Shown piece after piece: positions 1 to 12,400 of a stretch of DNA of 64,000 nt. The notes beneath the pieces were generated by a model. The model ran no database searches, had not been told where the DNA came from, and was given only the letters and a program-made list of their open reading frames with translations. The translations under genes were made by a program, and so were the position numbers. This DNA is from Arion vulgaris (lineage: Eukaryota; Mollusca; Gastropoda; Stylommatophora; Arionidae). Positions within the stretch are counted from its first letter, which is position 1; the number at the start of each line of letters is the position of its first letter. The stretch is from NCBI GenBank assembly GCA_020796225.1, contig CM036753.1, positions 77,360,941 through 77,424,940 on the forward strand, in the 5' to 3' direction.

Positions 1-375
1 AGTTTTTCTTCCATTTGCTGAAAAATGCTCTTCAGATATTTAAGTCTCTAACTTGTATTAACTGATGTTTGTCGATGGAGATATTGTAGTGTTTTTTCTC
101 TAGTGAATGTCATTACTTCTCATTTGTCTTTGTTGATTTTCCTGTTGTATGTTGTATAGTCATTGCATGTTAACTTGAGCCTTTTAATGTGTTGTTGTAG
201 CTGTTTTTTTCTGTTGATGATATGATTGCCTGATCATCAACAACAAGTAATTCATTTAGGAGTTCCCAAGGCTGTCCCCTTCACTGTTGTTAGCTATTTT
301 ACAGATTTGGTCAACATATGTGATGAACAACAGCAGTGATAGAACACATCATTGTCTTACTCTAGATATAACTTG
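1..375 (-). mobile_element. LINE reverse transcriptase fragment (family LA)
   Basis: The reverse complement aligns over its length with 56170-56500 of the longer LA copy at 55060-56990. It covers the stretch around the RT Y/F-x-D-D region and what follows; the motif reads DDQAII in the other copy and is altered here. There are stops in all frames, so it is a dead fragment. It lies just upstream of the first visible prominin exon, inside an intron. Confidence 0.7.
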
Positions 376-458
376 GAACTTTTTCTCAGGGATGTATGTT
401 TGTTATAATTATAAGGATATATTGATTTCCTCATTACCAAAATTGACATATTTTTCAG

Positions 459-3400
459 CTATTGATTAATCCTGTAGAGCCAAGTAAACAGTTTCTGCAA
501 AATCTCATCAACTTCACCAATACTTACAAATTTTCGAATCAGAACGAGAAGGTAATAGTGATGTGTGTTTAAGTTGCTTTCCAGTATTTGTCCTATCCTT
601 TTTTTAAAATCATATACTTGCTACTTAGTACCATATACTTAGTACTAGTTACTTAGTACCATATACTTAGTACTAGTTACTTAGTACCATATACTTTACA
701 GTTATTTAGTCCTATACTTAGTACAGTTACTTAGTACCATATATTATTTCAGTTACTTAGTACCATATACTTAGTACAGTTCTAGTACCATTACTTAGTA
801 CTAGTTACTTAGTACCATACTTAGTACTAGGTACTTAGTACCATTACTAGTATAGTTGCTATTACCATAACCAGTTATTTGTTCTTATACTAGCAATTTA
901 AATTAGTAAATATTTATTTCAGTTACTAGTAATATAGATAGTAATTTCTGTCCCATTGCAATACAGTATTTGTCAGTTTGTACTAGGTACTTAGTACCGG
1001 TTACTTAGCATTGTTGGCTATTAACCAAAACAGACTTGTGGATAACTTAATAATAAGTTAATACTAGTAAATATACAGATTAATAATTAGATGTAATCTG
1101 CTACAGGCAAACATATTTGTGTTTGACCAATGGTATATAATGGGGAACGTGGTTAGCATTACGCCTTTATTTTCCAGTGTTTTCCTAGTACTAAATTAAG
1201 GTTGAGGAGACCTGTGAGTCATTAGTCGGAATAAAAATAAAATCCCATTATTACTGGGGAATTTAATCATGAGACGGCATGGATACAAAGCAGGGAACTA
1301 GCCCCTATGCTATTGCTGTTCTCATATCTTATTTGTAGTGTTCATTAGTAGTGTTGTCTTTCTGTGACATTTTCATATTTAAGAGGGAAAAAGTAAGTAT
1401 TAAAAAAGATAGGTATTACTTAGGCATCAAATGCAGAACTGAGAAATATTTGAATTCCAGACACAATATTGTATTTAACTTTCACATTTATTTGGTTTTC
1501 AGAAAGAATTTGAAAGTGTAATCAACCAGTTTAACGATAGTATCAGAAGCATTGGAGCAGTTCTGGAGACATCTATTGTGAGTTTATAAGTTAGAGAGTT
1601 TGTGTTCAAGAATAGCAATATACCAGTGACTATGTATTCTAGGATAGTTTTCAAAGTAATGGTACTGTCAACAATGCTTATCTTTGCTGGAATTCATTAT
1701 GATGGTGCATATGCTACTTTTTCTTACTGTATTTTTTCAACCCATGAGAGAATTATAAGAGTTTGTTGTATTTATTAAATTCAAAGAACCTTTTTTGTTT
1801 GTTTATGCAAACTTGTGTATTTTCATATAAAATCTTGAGCATTCATAAATCATTGCATTTATCAACTCTTCTAAAATCATACAAAAAATACTGTGAATTT
1901 ATATACTTACATTTATCTGTGTCTCTACAATCCTCTGTTAACAATGCATTGTTCTCTTTTAATACAAACTGTTGCATCTTTTAACCAAATTCATGTGTTC
2001 ATATTTACCAGCTCTAACCTCTCAGCCATGTCTACCTCTCAACAAATTTGTATACGCTATTTCTTTTATTCAAATTACTGTAACTATATTTATTACAAAA
2101 AATACTTTGTTCATGTATTTTTGTTAAATCAAGCAGTTGTTTACAAATTTTGTTTTCAATTTTATATTTTTCTCTTCTCAGAATGCAGTTCAAGATGCTT
2201 TGACAAACATAAGAGGTGTTACACAAGTACCATCAAATAATACCGTTAGTTGATTACATTAGTCTTTTATTCTTGTATTAATTAATTTATTTTTCTCTAC
2301 CACTAAAAAAAAGACAGAATATAATTTTTTCTAGAGTAAACTTCAGCTTGTATGTATTGATATTATGTTATTAGTTAGTTAGTTAGTTTGTTCCTTTTGT
2401 GCTGAGGCGGCACATAGGGCAGAGGTTTTAGAGCTCCCTATGATGTGGTTCATTGCTAGCAGTTGGAGACCTCATATGGTTTTACAACCCAATTATTTAC
2501 TTTCTTGTAGGATTGTTCTTTGAAGAGTGGTCTTAGGTCTTCCATGTTTTCTTTTCCCAACTGGTGACCACATTAGGACTTGTCGATTTAGTATCTTTTC
2601 TTCTGATCTAAGAACATTACCTAAATATTTCCACCTTCGTTTCTTTATAATATTTGATACAGGTTGTTGCTGTGTTCTATCTCTCACTGTGTTGTTATAG
2701 AAACGAAATCACTCCATTTTACTTTTAGTCATTTTCGGAGACATTTATTCTCAAAACTGTCCAGTTTCTTATCAATTTTGTTTGTTGATTTCCAACTTTC
2801 ACAACCGTAGGTCAGTACAAGAATCACACAGGACCTAAACAATTTAACTTTTGTACATATCTTTCTTGATATCTTTCTTAACTTTTGTACATATCAGGTC
2901 TTGAGATTGCCAGATATCCGTTAAATTTGTGAAGGCACTAGCTGCTATAGCAATATGAGAGTTATTATGTTATTACATATTGAGTAAAAAGAAGATGCTA
3001 AAATGTATATGGGGCACAGAGAAAAACTGAAACGAATGTAACTACATTTTCTCTAAAGTTAATTAAAAATATATTTGGGGTGGTGGATTGGGGGTGGGGG
3101 GTTTGGCTAATAGGGGAGAGGTTAAGCAGTTTGCCATGCAGTCTGAAGGTCATGGGTTGGAATTCAGACGTTGATCTGTTCACAAGTTCATGTTTTTGCA
3201 GATATCCCTTAGGATTGTTGCTGGAGCTATAGAGTTCATGTTTTTTAATACAATACTCTTGGCATGTGGCATGCTATTTCTGCGTTCGTTGACCTAGCAA
3301 TATGGGTAACCAAATGCAATTAAGTCAATCCATCTCCATTAGAAGCTTTTAAATTTGAAATATATAATTATATGTCAGCAACATATTTTCATCAATACCT

Positions 3401-6400
3401 ACTTTCAATAGTTTCCCAATATTAACAATACACAATCACAGAACACGTGAATGTAAAACAATTAAATGGACATGCAAGAAATCATTCAACTTATTTGGTC
3501 ACATGTTATCAACAGCTAAGACAAAGATGTGAGGTGCTAGAGATGTCCCTAAGAAACATTGAACAGAATCTGTCAAGTAATGCTGCAAAAGCTTTCAATG
3601 ATGTAAGTGTTAAGTAAAGCCATTTTTCTATATTAAAATAGCTCTTATATTCCTTTACCAAATTGTTAACATCCATGTTCAATATATTTTTATATAGGGT
3701 GACTTTGATTTATGGTACTCTGATGTTTTTAGTTCTTTCATTGATTCATTATTGTTTGTGCATTTTTCATGTGTCCTGTTCTTGAAAAAGAATGTTGCTA
3801 TCCTTTGTAAAATTGATGCTTTGTGTTTTGATTATTACATCTGTCACAATACCCACAGTTTTATATTTGAAGTTAAAAAAACCCCAATGAATAAGAAAAC
3901 AGAATTCAGCATAGAGGCCAGTTCTCCAGTGCCGACCAAGACTCTACTCTTCATGATCATGGTGGCCAAGGAATTACCCTGCAATATTGCAGCTTGGTTA
4001 AGCAAGTAGGGATTAAGGTAGAAAATTACCACAGTGCTTCTGCAGAGGAGTCACTAACAGTTGTGTCTGGTATGAGACCTGTTCATACACTAGACCAGCA
4101 ACATCGCTTAGCAAAACCTACTGCTATAGTCTGTCCATTAATTCGTGAGCACGTTTGAAATTGATTTTCTGAAAACTACCTGTTGGATCTCAGTGATTTT
4201 TGCATGCAACCTTAGAATATCCATGACGCTAAAATAAAGCTAACCAGTAGTTCATAGATGCTACGGATTTTGCACATCAGCGAATTCCTTTGATCTTTTA
4301 TGACAATTGCAAATACGGGGCTCAAATTTTAGATTTTACAGTAATCCCTAGAATTTGTCCATGTCAATTCTATTCATAGGTGTATCTCCATATTAACTTG
4401 ATAGGGTCAAGTAATTAATTGTGTTGCCCTTTATGTGCAATCGTGAACTTGGATACAATATGCAACAGTTAGTCCACCCCTTCGGTCACCGTTAGACCCC
4501 AGGGTGTCTTAACTTCACCACAAATTGTATGATGGTAGACGCATTTGGATATGGAAATGTATACGTTGCTATTTCTCAGTCTGTAATCAAAATATGATTT
4601 GTATCATCCCGAATCTAACGATTCCATGAGGTTGATAATTGTTACTGGCTGGACAAATTGAAATCCATCTCGGTGCCAGTACTCGTCTTCCTCTCGGAGC
4701 ACATGTTCAACACACTTCTTCCAGAACTGCATGTCTATCATTGAGAGGGACTCACGTGTCAGAACTTCAACATCACACATTTTAAACGTCCTGTTCTGTT
4801 CGGCAACTTGCCCTTTACTTTAGCCCAGACAAGCTCTATCGGATTGAGGTGAGCATGATATGGAGGTAGTCGCAAAGATGTGTGGCCGTATTCCGCAATG
4901 ATTTTGTCCATATGAAACACCTTTGTCTTATTTGTCATCCTCACCAGGTGCAACAACTCGGGTTTCAAATATGTATCATCGAAGCTGACATTTTCCTTAG
5001 CAAGCCAAGTCCTAATTTGATCTTTTGTATTTGATGCAGTTGGTACTTTGTCTTCCGCTGATACCGCGTTGTGATAGGATGCATTATCCATTACCAAGCA
5101 TGATGGTCTGTTTAGAATTGGAAGTAGATCTTCTCCATCCAGTGCCTGAAAATATGTCCATTCATTTCTGTGTGGTAGTCCCTACCATCGGTACTTTTTT
5201 ATTGGAAAATAAGTCCAGCGTCATGGACAAGACCTTCTTCACTGCTTCCTGCATGTGTTAGTATAATACGCTGGCCTTTGCTGCTTGGTATTTTTCTTTT
5301 CTGTTCACCGTCTACTGATTGCCATTCTTTAGTATTGGTGTGGTGAGCATTGACCAAGGATTCGTCCAAATATACAATATCATAGCCTTGCCTCCCTCAC
5401 GGATCTGCCTCAGGTATTTACTTCGGGCAGCAATTAAATGTGGTTTTCACAAATAATATTCCTGCCGCCTATAGTTTTTCTGAAGGTGAAGCTGCGGCTC
5501 TTACAATTTTCCATAGAGTAATTTTAGAAATGTCTATGCTGCAATCTGATTGCAGTTTTAATTTCAGTTTCTTGAGAGTAACAAGTTGATTTGTCGCAAA
5601 CATTTTCAAGAGCTCCGTCTTATGACATCTATGTCAAAGTCGTCAATTGTTCTTTTCCTTCCTTGCTTGACATTAGTGCACTTTGTGTCCTGTTTAATCC
5701 ATCGGGAAAAGGATTCTCTATTGAGACCAAGCGCCAGTTGCGTTCGTTTCTCAGGGTTATGAATATCGCAATATAGATGACCTCTCTTAGATTCCCTACG
5801 GAAGTGTTGGTATAGTAAAACTGTAACCTTCTGCATTGTTATAAATGTGCACTTCAGATTCATTATGAATGTGATATCAATGTCAGTTTTGATAAGCCAA
5901 CAAATATGATACAATAGCTTCATACAAATACCGAGATACACCTATAACTATACAACGGTATCCCAATTATAACGTCATATGCTTTCCGCGTTCAAAGTCG
6001 ACTGGGTTAGGTGCACGGAAATTCGTGAAATTGTTGTTTACTCACGATATTTCAATGTTACCATAATGTATTTTTAGAACAACGCGTCTGTGTACCGTAG
6101 ATCTGTTACTATTGTGTACAATCCGTAAGGTTGATTTTAATATAACCTGAAGAAGAAATATTTCAAACTACATCAAATTTTCTTGGAAAAAAATATTTCT
6201 CTAGCGTCATGGATATTCTAAGGCTGCTTGCAAAAATCACTGAGATCCAACAGGTAGTTTTCAGAAAATCAATTTCAAACGTGCTCACGAATTAATGGAC
6301 AGACTATAGTTAATATATTAAAGCAACACTTCATGCTAGGTGCCTGGATGACCCTGCCAAGCTAGATGTTGCTGGCAAGCAAGTTCGACCAGTGTTTGCT

Positions 6401-9400
6401 ATGTTCATGCGTAGATGTTCGTTTAATATATCTCCGCAACTCCTTGTTTAAAGAGCACTTCATAAATTATGTCACATAATTTCTACTATTAATTAGTACA
6501 TACCCATCATGCCTTATGACACATGAGTCTTTTACACAGACTCTCCATATTTTTCTGCCTTCTGTGGCCCTCAGTCCAGTAATTAATGTCAGAGATCCTC
6601 CATTGTGCATCTGTTCATTTTTTTTTCACCTTCCTTTTCCTCCTTATTTTGTCTGTGTCAAAGTGATCATTATTCTTGATATATCAGGTTTCATAACTTC
6701 TTCTTCTTCAATGATCCAGTGGCACTTGAGCTCTTGCCCTTCGCCCAATGCTATGTAGTGGTATCTGCATGTGTTTGTAAGTTGTTCTTTTGTTCCGTAT
6801 AATGTGTTCCATTTATCTGGCCTTGGAGGAAGGAGGGTCTTTCTGATGTCATCTAGTGCTTGACACTTGAAAAGGTGGTGGTGAACGGTTTCATGATGAT
6901 GTGCACACAGTTGGCACTCTGGAGTGTGTTGTGGTTTAATTCTGTTCAGGTGATTATTAAGTGTTATGTGTTGGGTTCGGGGTCTAAAAATGGTGCTCTG
7001 ATCTCTTCTTGTAAGGTGGTTGATGTTGTCATTAAGGTTAGGGTTGGCCATATGGCTGTACACCTCTCTTCCCGTGTTTCCCTTGGCCCATCTGTTCAGC
7101 CAAATTTCTTTATTTGTTGTCATTAGGATTTGCTTTGCTGTATGGAGAGTTGTTGCTGTGATTGGTTGTTCCTGTGTTGACCCTTTCTTGGCTAGCCTAT
7201 CCGCTTTATCATTTCCAGGTGTGTTTGAATGTCCATGGATCCACTGCATAGTTATTTTGATGTCATGGGATGTAATAAATCTGTCAATATCTAGGGCTAT
7301 ATGGGAGAGTTCAGATTTACAATGTCCACCATCTTCTAGGGCTTGAAGGGCAGACATTGAATCCATGAAAATAACGATGTTTTGTGCCTTGGATGGAAAG
7401 GCATCGAAAACAGTCTTCAGGTGGTACAAAGCTGCTTCTATAGCATGAATATCAGCCTCATAATTGGAGCATATCTCCCCGCATGCACCAACAGCTCTTT
7501 GGATGATCTGTCTGGGTATTGTATATATATATATTCCATAACCTGCTTTGGTGGTGGCTTTAAATGCAGATCAATCATTATAGACATGTACCCATTCTTG
7601 GGGATAGGCATCAATGGTTCTTTGAGATGCTATCATAAGGCTGACTATGTCAGAGCGTTTAGTTGCTTCATCTATCAATTTTGTTCTAATTTCAGGTGTA
7701 TTCAAGAGTGTATGTGGTGGTAAGTTTGCTATTACTCTCTGCAGCTGTTGTCTTGTTTCTGGAAGGTGGTATCTGTCTTTGATTTCACTGGCGTGGTGGA
7801 GGATTGACTTTTGTTTAATTCTGTTTCTCTGTTGCCACTTCTCAACAAGTAGTTTATTGGGGTGATCTTGATTCATTCTTTTGCTCCTTTCATAAGCTTC
7901 AACAGCAGCTTTGTCCCTACGCAGCCCAAGAGGTTCCACATTTGTGTGTATTAGGTTTCATAACATATGCCAGTCATTTGTATCTTTTTTTTTGAAAGGA
8001 CATTTTTAATGCTTTTTAAACTGGTGTAAGCAAGAAGTCTACTGTTTGATACTTTGTTTGGGCAGAATATTTTTTATTCTATTCAGACATTAATGTTGAA
8101 AGGTAAACAGTCTGTGGACATCTTTCTTTGTAGAAACAATTACAACACTCTGATCTGTAAAGTAAAATTGGTAAGATAGTGTTTTGATTTAATCTTGACT
8201 TTTCTGCAGTATTTACTGGATTTTCAGAATGTTTCTTCTTTTCAAAGATAGCTATTACCCTACCAAAACGTGCCTTCATAGCTTCCTCTGTTCCATCCTG
8301 GAGTGTTACACTGTCAAGATATGGGAGCTACTCCTCATATTTCAGTGCTTGATCTCTTAGATACTTAGTCAGATGATTTGAATCATTTGTCAAAATGTAG
8401 GTATTGCCTGTATTTATTTTAAGTCCTATTTCTCTCACTGTGTTGTTTAGCCCAGCTGCTTTGTATAAAATGCATTTATACTTAGATGACATAAAAAGAA
8501 GTGTCATCTGCAAAGTGCAGGTCATGCAATGTGGTGTAGAAGTCCATCTAGTGATCTCCAATTGTCAGATTAAACAACAGAGACAACTTCACACAATTTC
8601 AGTTTGGAATATCTTCATTGCACTCCAGACATGTCTATAGGTGCTCTAATCTCCTTCTAAAATCTCCAACAGCGTCCAGCGACTAACCGTACTGGTTCGA
8701 TTTTGATTGATGAGCCTACTCATATACCTGTTGTGCTTTTCTTTTCTTGCTACACCAATCTTCAATCCCAGCTCTTGCAATCACACAGCCCTGTTGAGCA
8801 CCAGATTTCAACTGGAATGTCTGGCTTTAATTCTTTATTTTTTTTACAAACTTACAGCTAATTATGAAAGTATTTATTTTATATACTATACCAAAATGTT
8901 AAATCAGTTTTTATTGACGCATTTAATAATGTTGTTATAAAATTTATGTCTATAAGTCAGTGAAAAACTTTGAGGCCAGGCTAACAAAAATTGTGGACAC
9001 ATTTATTGCTGACATGGAAAATGCTGTAAGTAATCAACACAAATTATTCTAGCTTGTTTAAAGTGAATGTTTGTTTCTAATGTATGTATTCAATATATTT
9101 AACACATTAATCCATTTAAAAATGTAACTTTTTCTAGTTCTCCTCTTATAAGCACTCGTCTGTAAAGACATATACCTCTGCATGAGATTATACTCACATT
9201 ATTTTTACTATTTGACAATGTTTAATGGCAATAATTTTCCATAATCAATTTTCTGCACAATAATCTGATGCTGCCAGCATGCTTTCTTACATCTACTCAC
9301 AGAGATGTACTATTTAGAGCAGGGTTTTTACCAATCCGAGTTCTACAGGAAATAATGCTGAATAGGCTAATCATAAGTGTACTAATATTTTATTTGTATT

Positions 9401-12400
9401 TATTTTTTTTTTTGCTCAATTTTATATTTGTAATTTTTGTTTACACTCACACTTTATTCTTTGAAAATTCTTGGGTATTGTAGTCTTCGGTCTGCTTTAT
9501 CATTTCCTAAAATATATTTTAGACACCTATTAAACATTGTCAATAAATAATTCAGTTATTCTAGTCATTTTTATTTCATTGAGTTTATATATGTTATATA
9601 CAGTCTTGGCCATACATGTTTAAATTTATTTGTGTTTACAGATATGATGTTAATTTTTTAATGTGTATTAACATTTAATATGAAGATAAGAGAAACATCA
9701 CCTCCAAACCAACCTATTCTGTAACATATAAGAAATATATATTTAAAAAATGTATACCCTGTAAAAGTTATTCGTTTCCAACTGTTTAAATTACAACACC
9801 ATAAGTGTATGTGGTACTGGTACAACATATACATGGAGCATTTACACTTGTGTTGATTTTCATTGTGTGATACAGATAAATATAACCAGAGCTGGATAAA
9901 GATGACATTTGTTTTGTTTCTTTAAACATGTATCATTTTCTGACTCATATTTCGTTAGGTAAACAATGAAATAGGTAAATGCTTGCCATTGTGGAACCTC
10001 TACAGTGATGTGGTAATCTATGGAGTTTGTAAATCAATCATTGGAGCACTGGTAAGAAACATAGAGGCATAAAAACATGTGAAGACAGCAAAAAGATTTT
10101 AAAAATAGCATAGGCTTTTTAAATGAAAACAATTGTTAAATATGTGTGTCTTTATGAATTATAATTAGTACAAATAAATAACAATTACAAAATAATTACA
10201 AACTGATTGTACTAAGACGAAATTTTAAAACAACTTTAAACAGTACAATTTACAATTCAACTCTTTTAATACCATAAATGTTATAGAATTATGACCGCTT
10301 TCTTGTTTTATGACACCAGAATTTTTATTACATCAAGCTTTTGTGTTTATGTTGTTTGCAGTGAGTATCACATTAAGGGGGGACTCTGGTCTTGAAACTT
10401 TTTCGTTGCTTTGGTATTAATGTAGAATTTGTATAACATTTTTGAAAGATTATGACTTAGAATAGTAGAAAAAAAAAATAGTAAAAAAAAAAAACACGTC
10501 ATGAAAAATAAAAAATGGTCCCTGTCAAAATTTCATTTCCCTAATGCCTGAAGTTAGATGAATATAATGACATTTGTGTTTTCATTGGTGATCAATTGTA
10601 ATATCTAAAAATGACATTTTTTGATATCTTTAAACATTACATTTTTGATATATTTTTGGTAAACAATCAAAAAAGCTTCCTTTGGAACCTCAAATTTATG
10701 GAGGAATTATTGAGCACTGGTAAAAAATGGTAAAACATGTTAAAACTAAAAGATTTAAAAAATAATATTTTAGATAATACAATTGTTAAAATAGATTCTT
10801 TCATATTAAATTAGTACAAATAATAAATTACAATTAAAACTGTTGTACTAAGACATATATTTCATAACACTTTGACAGTAATTTTACTAATTCACTTTCT
10901 AAGTCATAATGTTTAAAATGCTTATGACAAAATTTTATATTAATCAACATTAGTGTTTGATTTTTCAGAGTATCCATTAATATATTTCCTTGGAAAATGT
11001 AGGTATTTATATATTTATTTTACTACTGTTAGCCACACTAAACACTTGAAAGATTTAGTACAAAGGGAAATATAGTGTTCTATATGAAAAACTACTATAG
11101 TGGCTTATGTCATCATTGGTTCAGATTTCTACGCCACTAAAGTAGTCAATGGTATGGACTGAGTTAATATTTTGAATAATTATAACTACCCAGGTGTTTG
11201 CTGAGGCTTGCAAAGGAAGAAAAGAATAGTAACACTGCGACCTGCAAGACATGTCATGGAGAGGACTGGTGTAGGGGCCTAGGAGGCTACCTAGTAAATA
11301 AAAGGGCCACAGAAATGGATGTGCTGGCCTACTTTTAGACGCATAACTGGCACAATGTGCAATCACTCTTAGGCTCAGATCACATACAAATCACAAAGAG
11401 TAGTTTAACAAGTGGTCAATATGGAGCATTCGAAGAAGAAGAAAAAGTACAAAGTAAAATATTGTGCTCTATATAAAAAACCACTATAGTGACTTTTGAC
11501 ATGATTGGTCCAGATTTCTACACCACAAAAGTAGTCAATGGTATAGATTGAGTTAACGTTTTGAATAATTATAAAACTTTATAATAATGCAGGCAAGATG
11601 TTGTTCAAGATTATGATGTTATTTCTACCAAATTGGAGATGAATTGAACATAATATGAAACAGGAGTCTTATCTACACATACTAAACTGTAAGAAAGTTT
11701 TCAAGTGATAAAATATATAATTCATGGAGATTTCAATGAAGTGAAAATAATTTTTAGAGAGGTAACCATACAGGCAGAACAGAATTCGCTGAAATGTTTA
11801 AGTCAAATTGCCTGTGCTTAAAACTGTGTGTAATTGTAAGTAAAAATACAATAATGTTAAAGGGAAAATAAATGTTGGTTAAATGACTTCATTAATCAGA
11901 TAGCAATGCTTTTATACATTTACACTGCTTCCATTTACATTTTATTTTCAAATAAAGCTTTCTTTTCTCCTTCCTTTTCCTTAATTCCTTCCCTTCTTGT
12001 CACCTTAGCAGCTCTGTATTTTATGTTCTGTTATTCCAGGGTGGCTGGTGGTGTGCCATTGGTTGGACAACATTTTTTTTGACAGTATCTATCTGCGCTT
12101 CTGTCAAATTATCAAAGCATTTTCGGAGAATTCAGTTCTCTTCTGAACAGTCTCTAAAGTAAGTTGCTAGACTGTTCACTTTGTGTCATAATATGTAGCA
12201 AGTGTATGTGAGATCGAGTTCCTAGTCTATCAATTTGAACACGTAAAATAACCCTTGGCAGTTCAAAGTCAAGAAGAGCAGGCAGCAAAGCCTAGCCAGA
12301 ACAAAATTCGTAAGAAAATGTTAAAAATAAAAATCCTACAAAATATCTTCAAAATTACATCGGGTACCCTCGCCGGTGCTGCAGAGTTTGTGCACTGCAG

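Noticed and set aside
1..458. An additional upstream prominin exon
   Set aside because: The segment to 375 aligns in reverse with a LINE RT, and no exon with proper borders is visible before 459.
600..1015. CRISPR-like regular repeats
   Set aside because: Unit spacing is irregular, spacers are not unique, and the genome is clearly eukaryotic with spliced genes.
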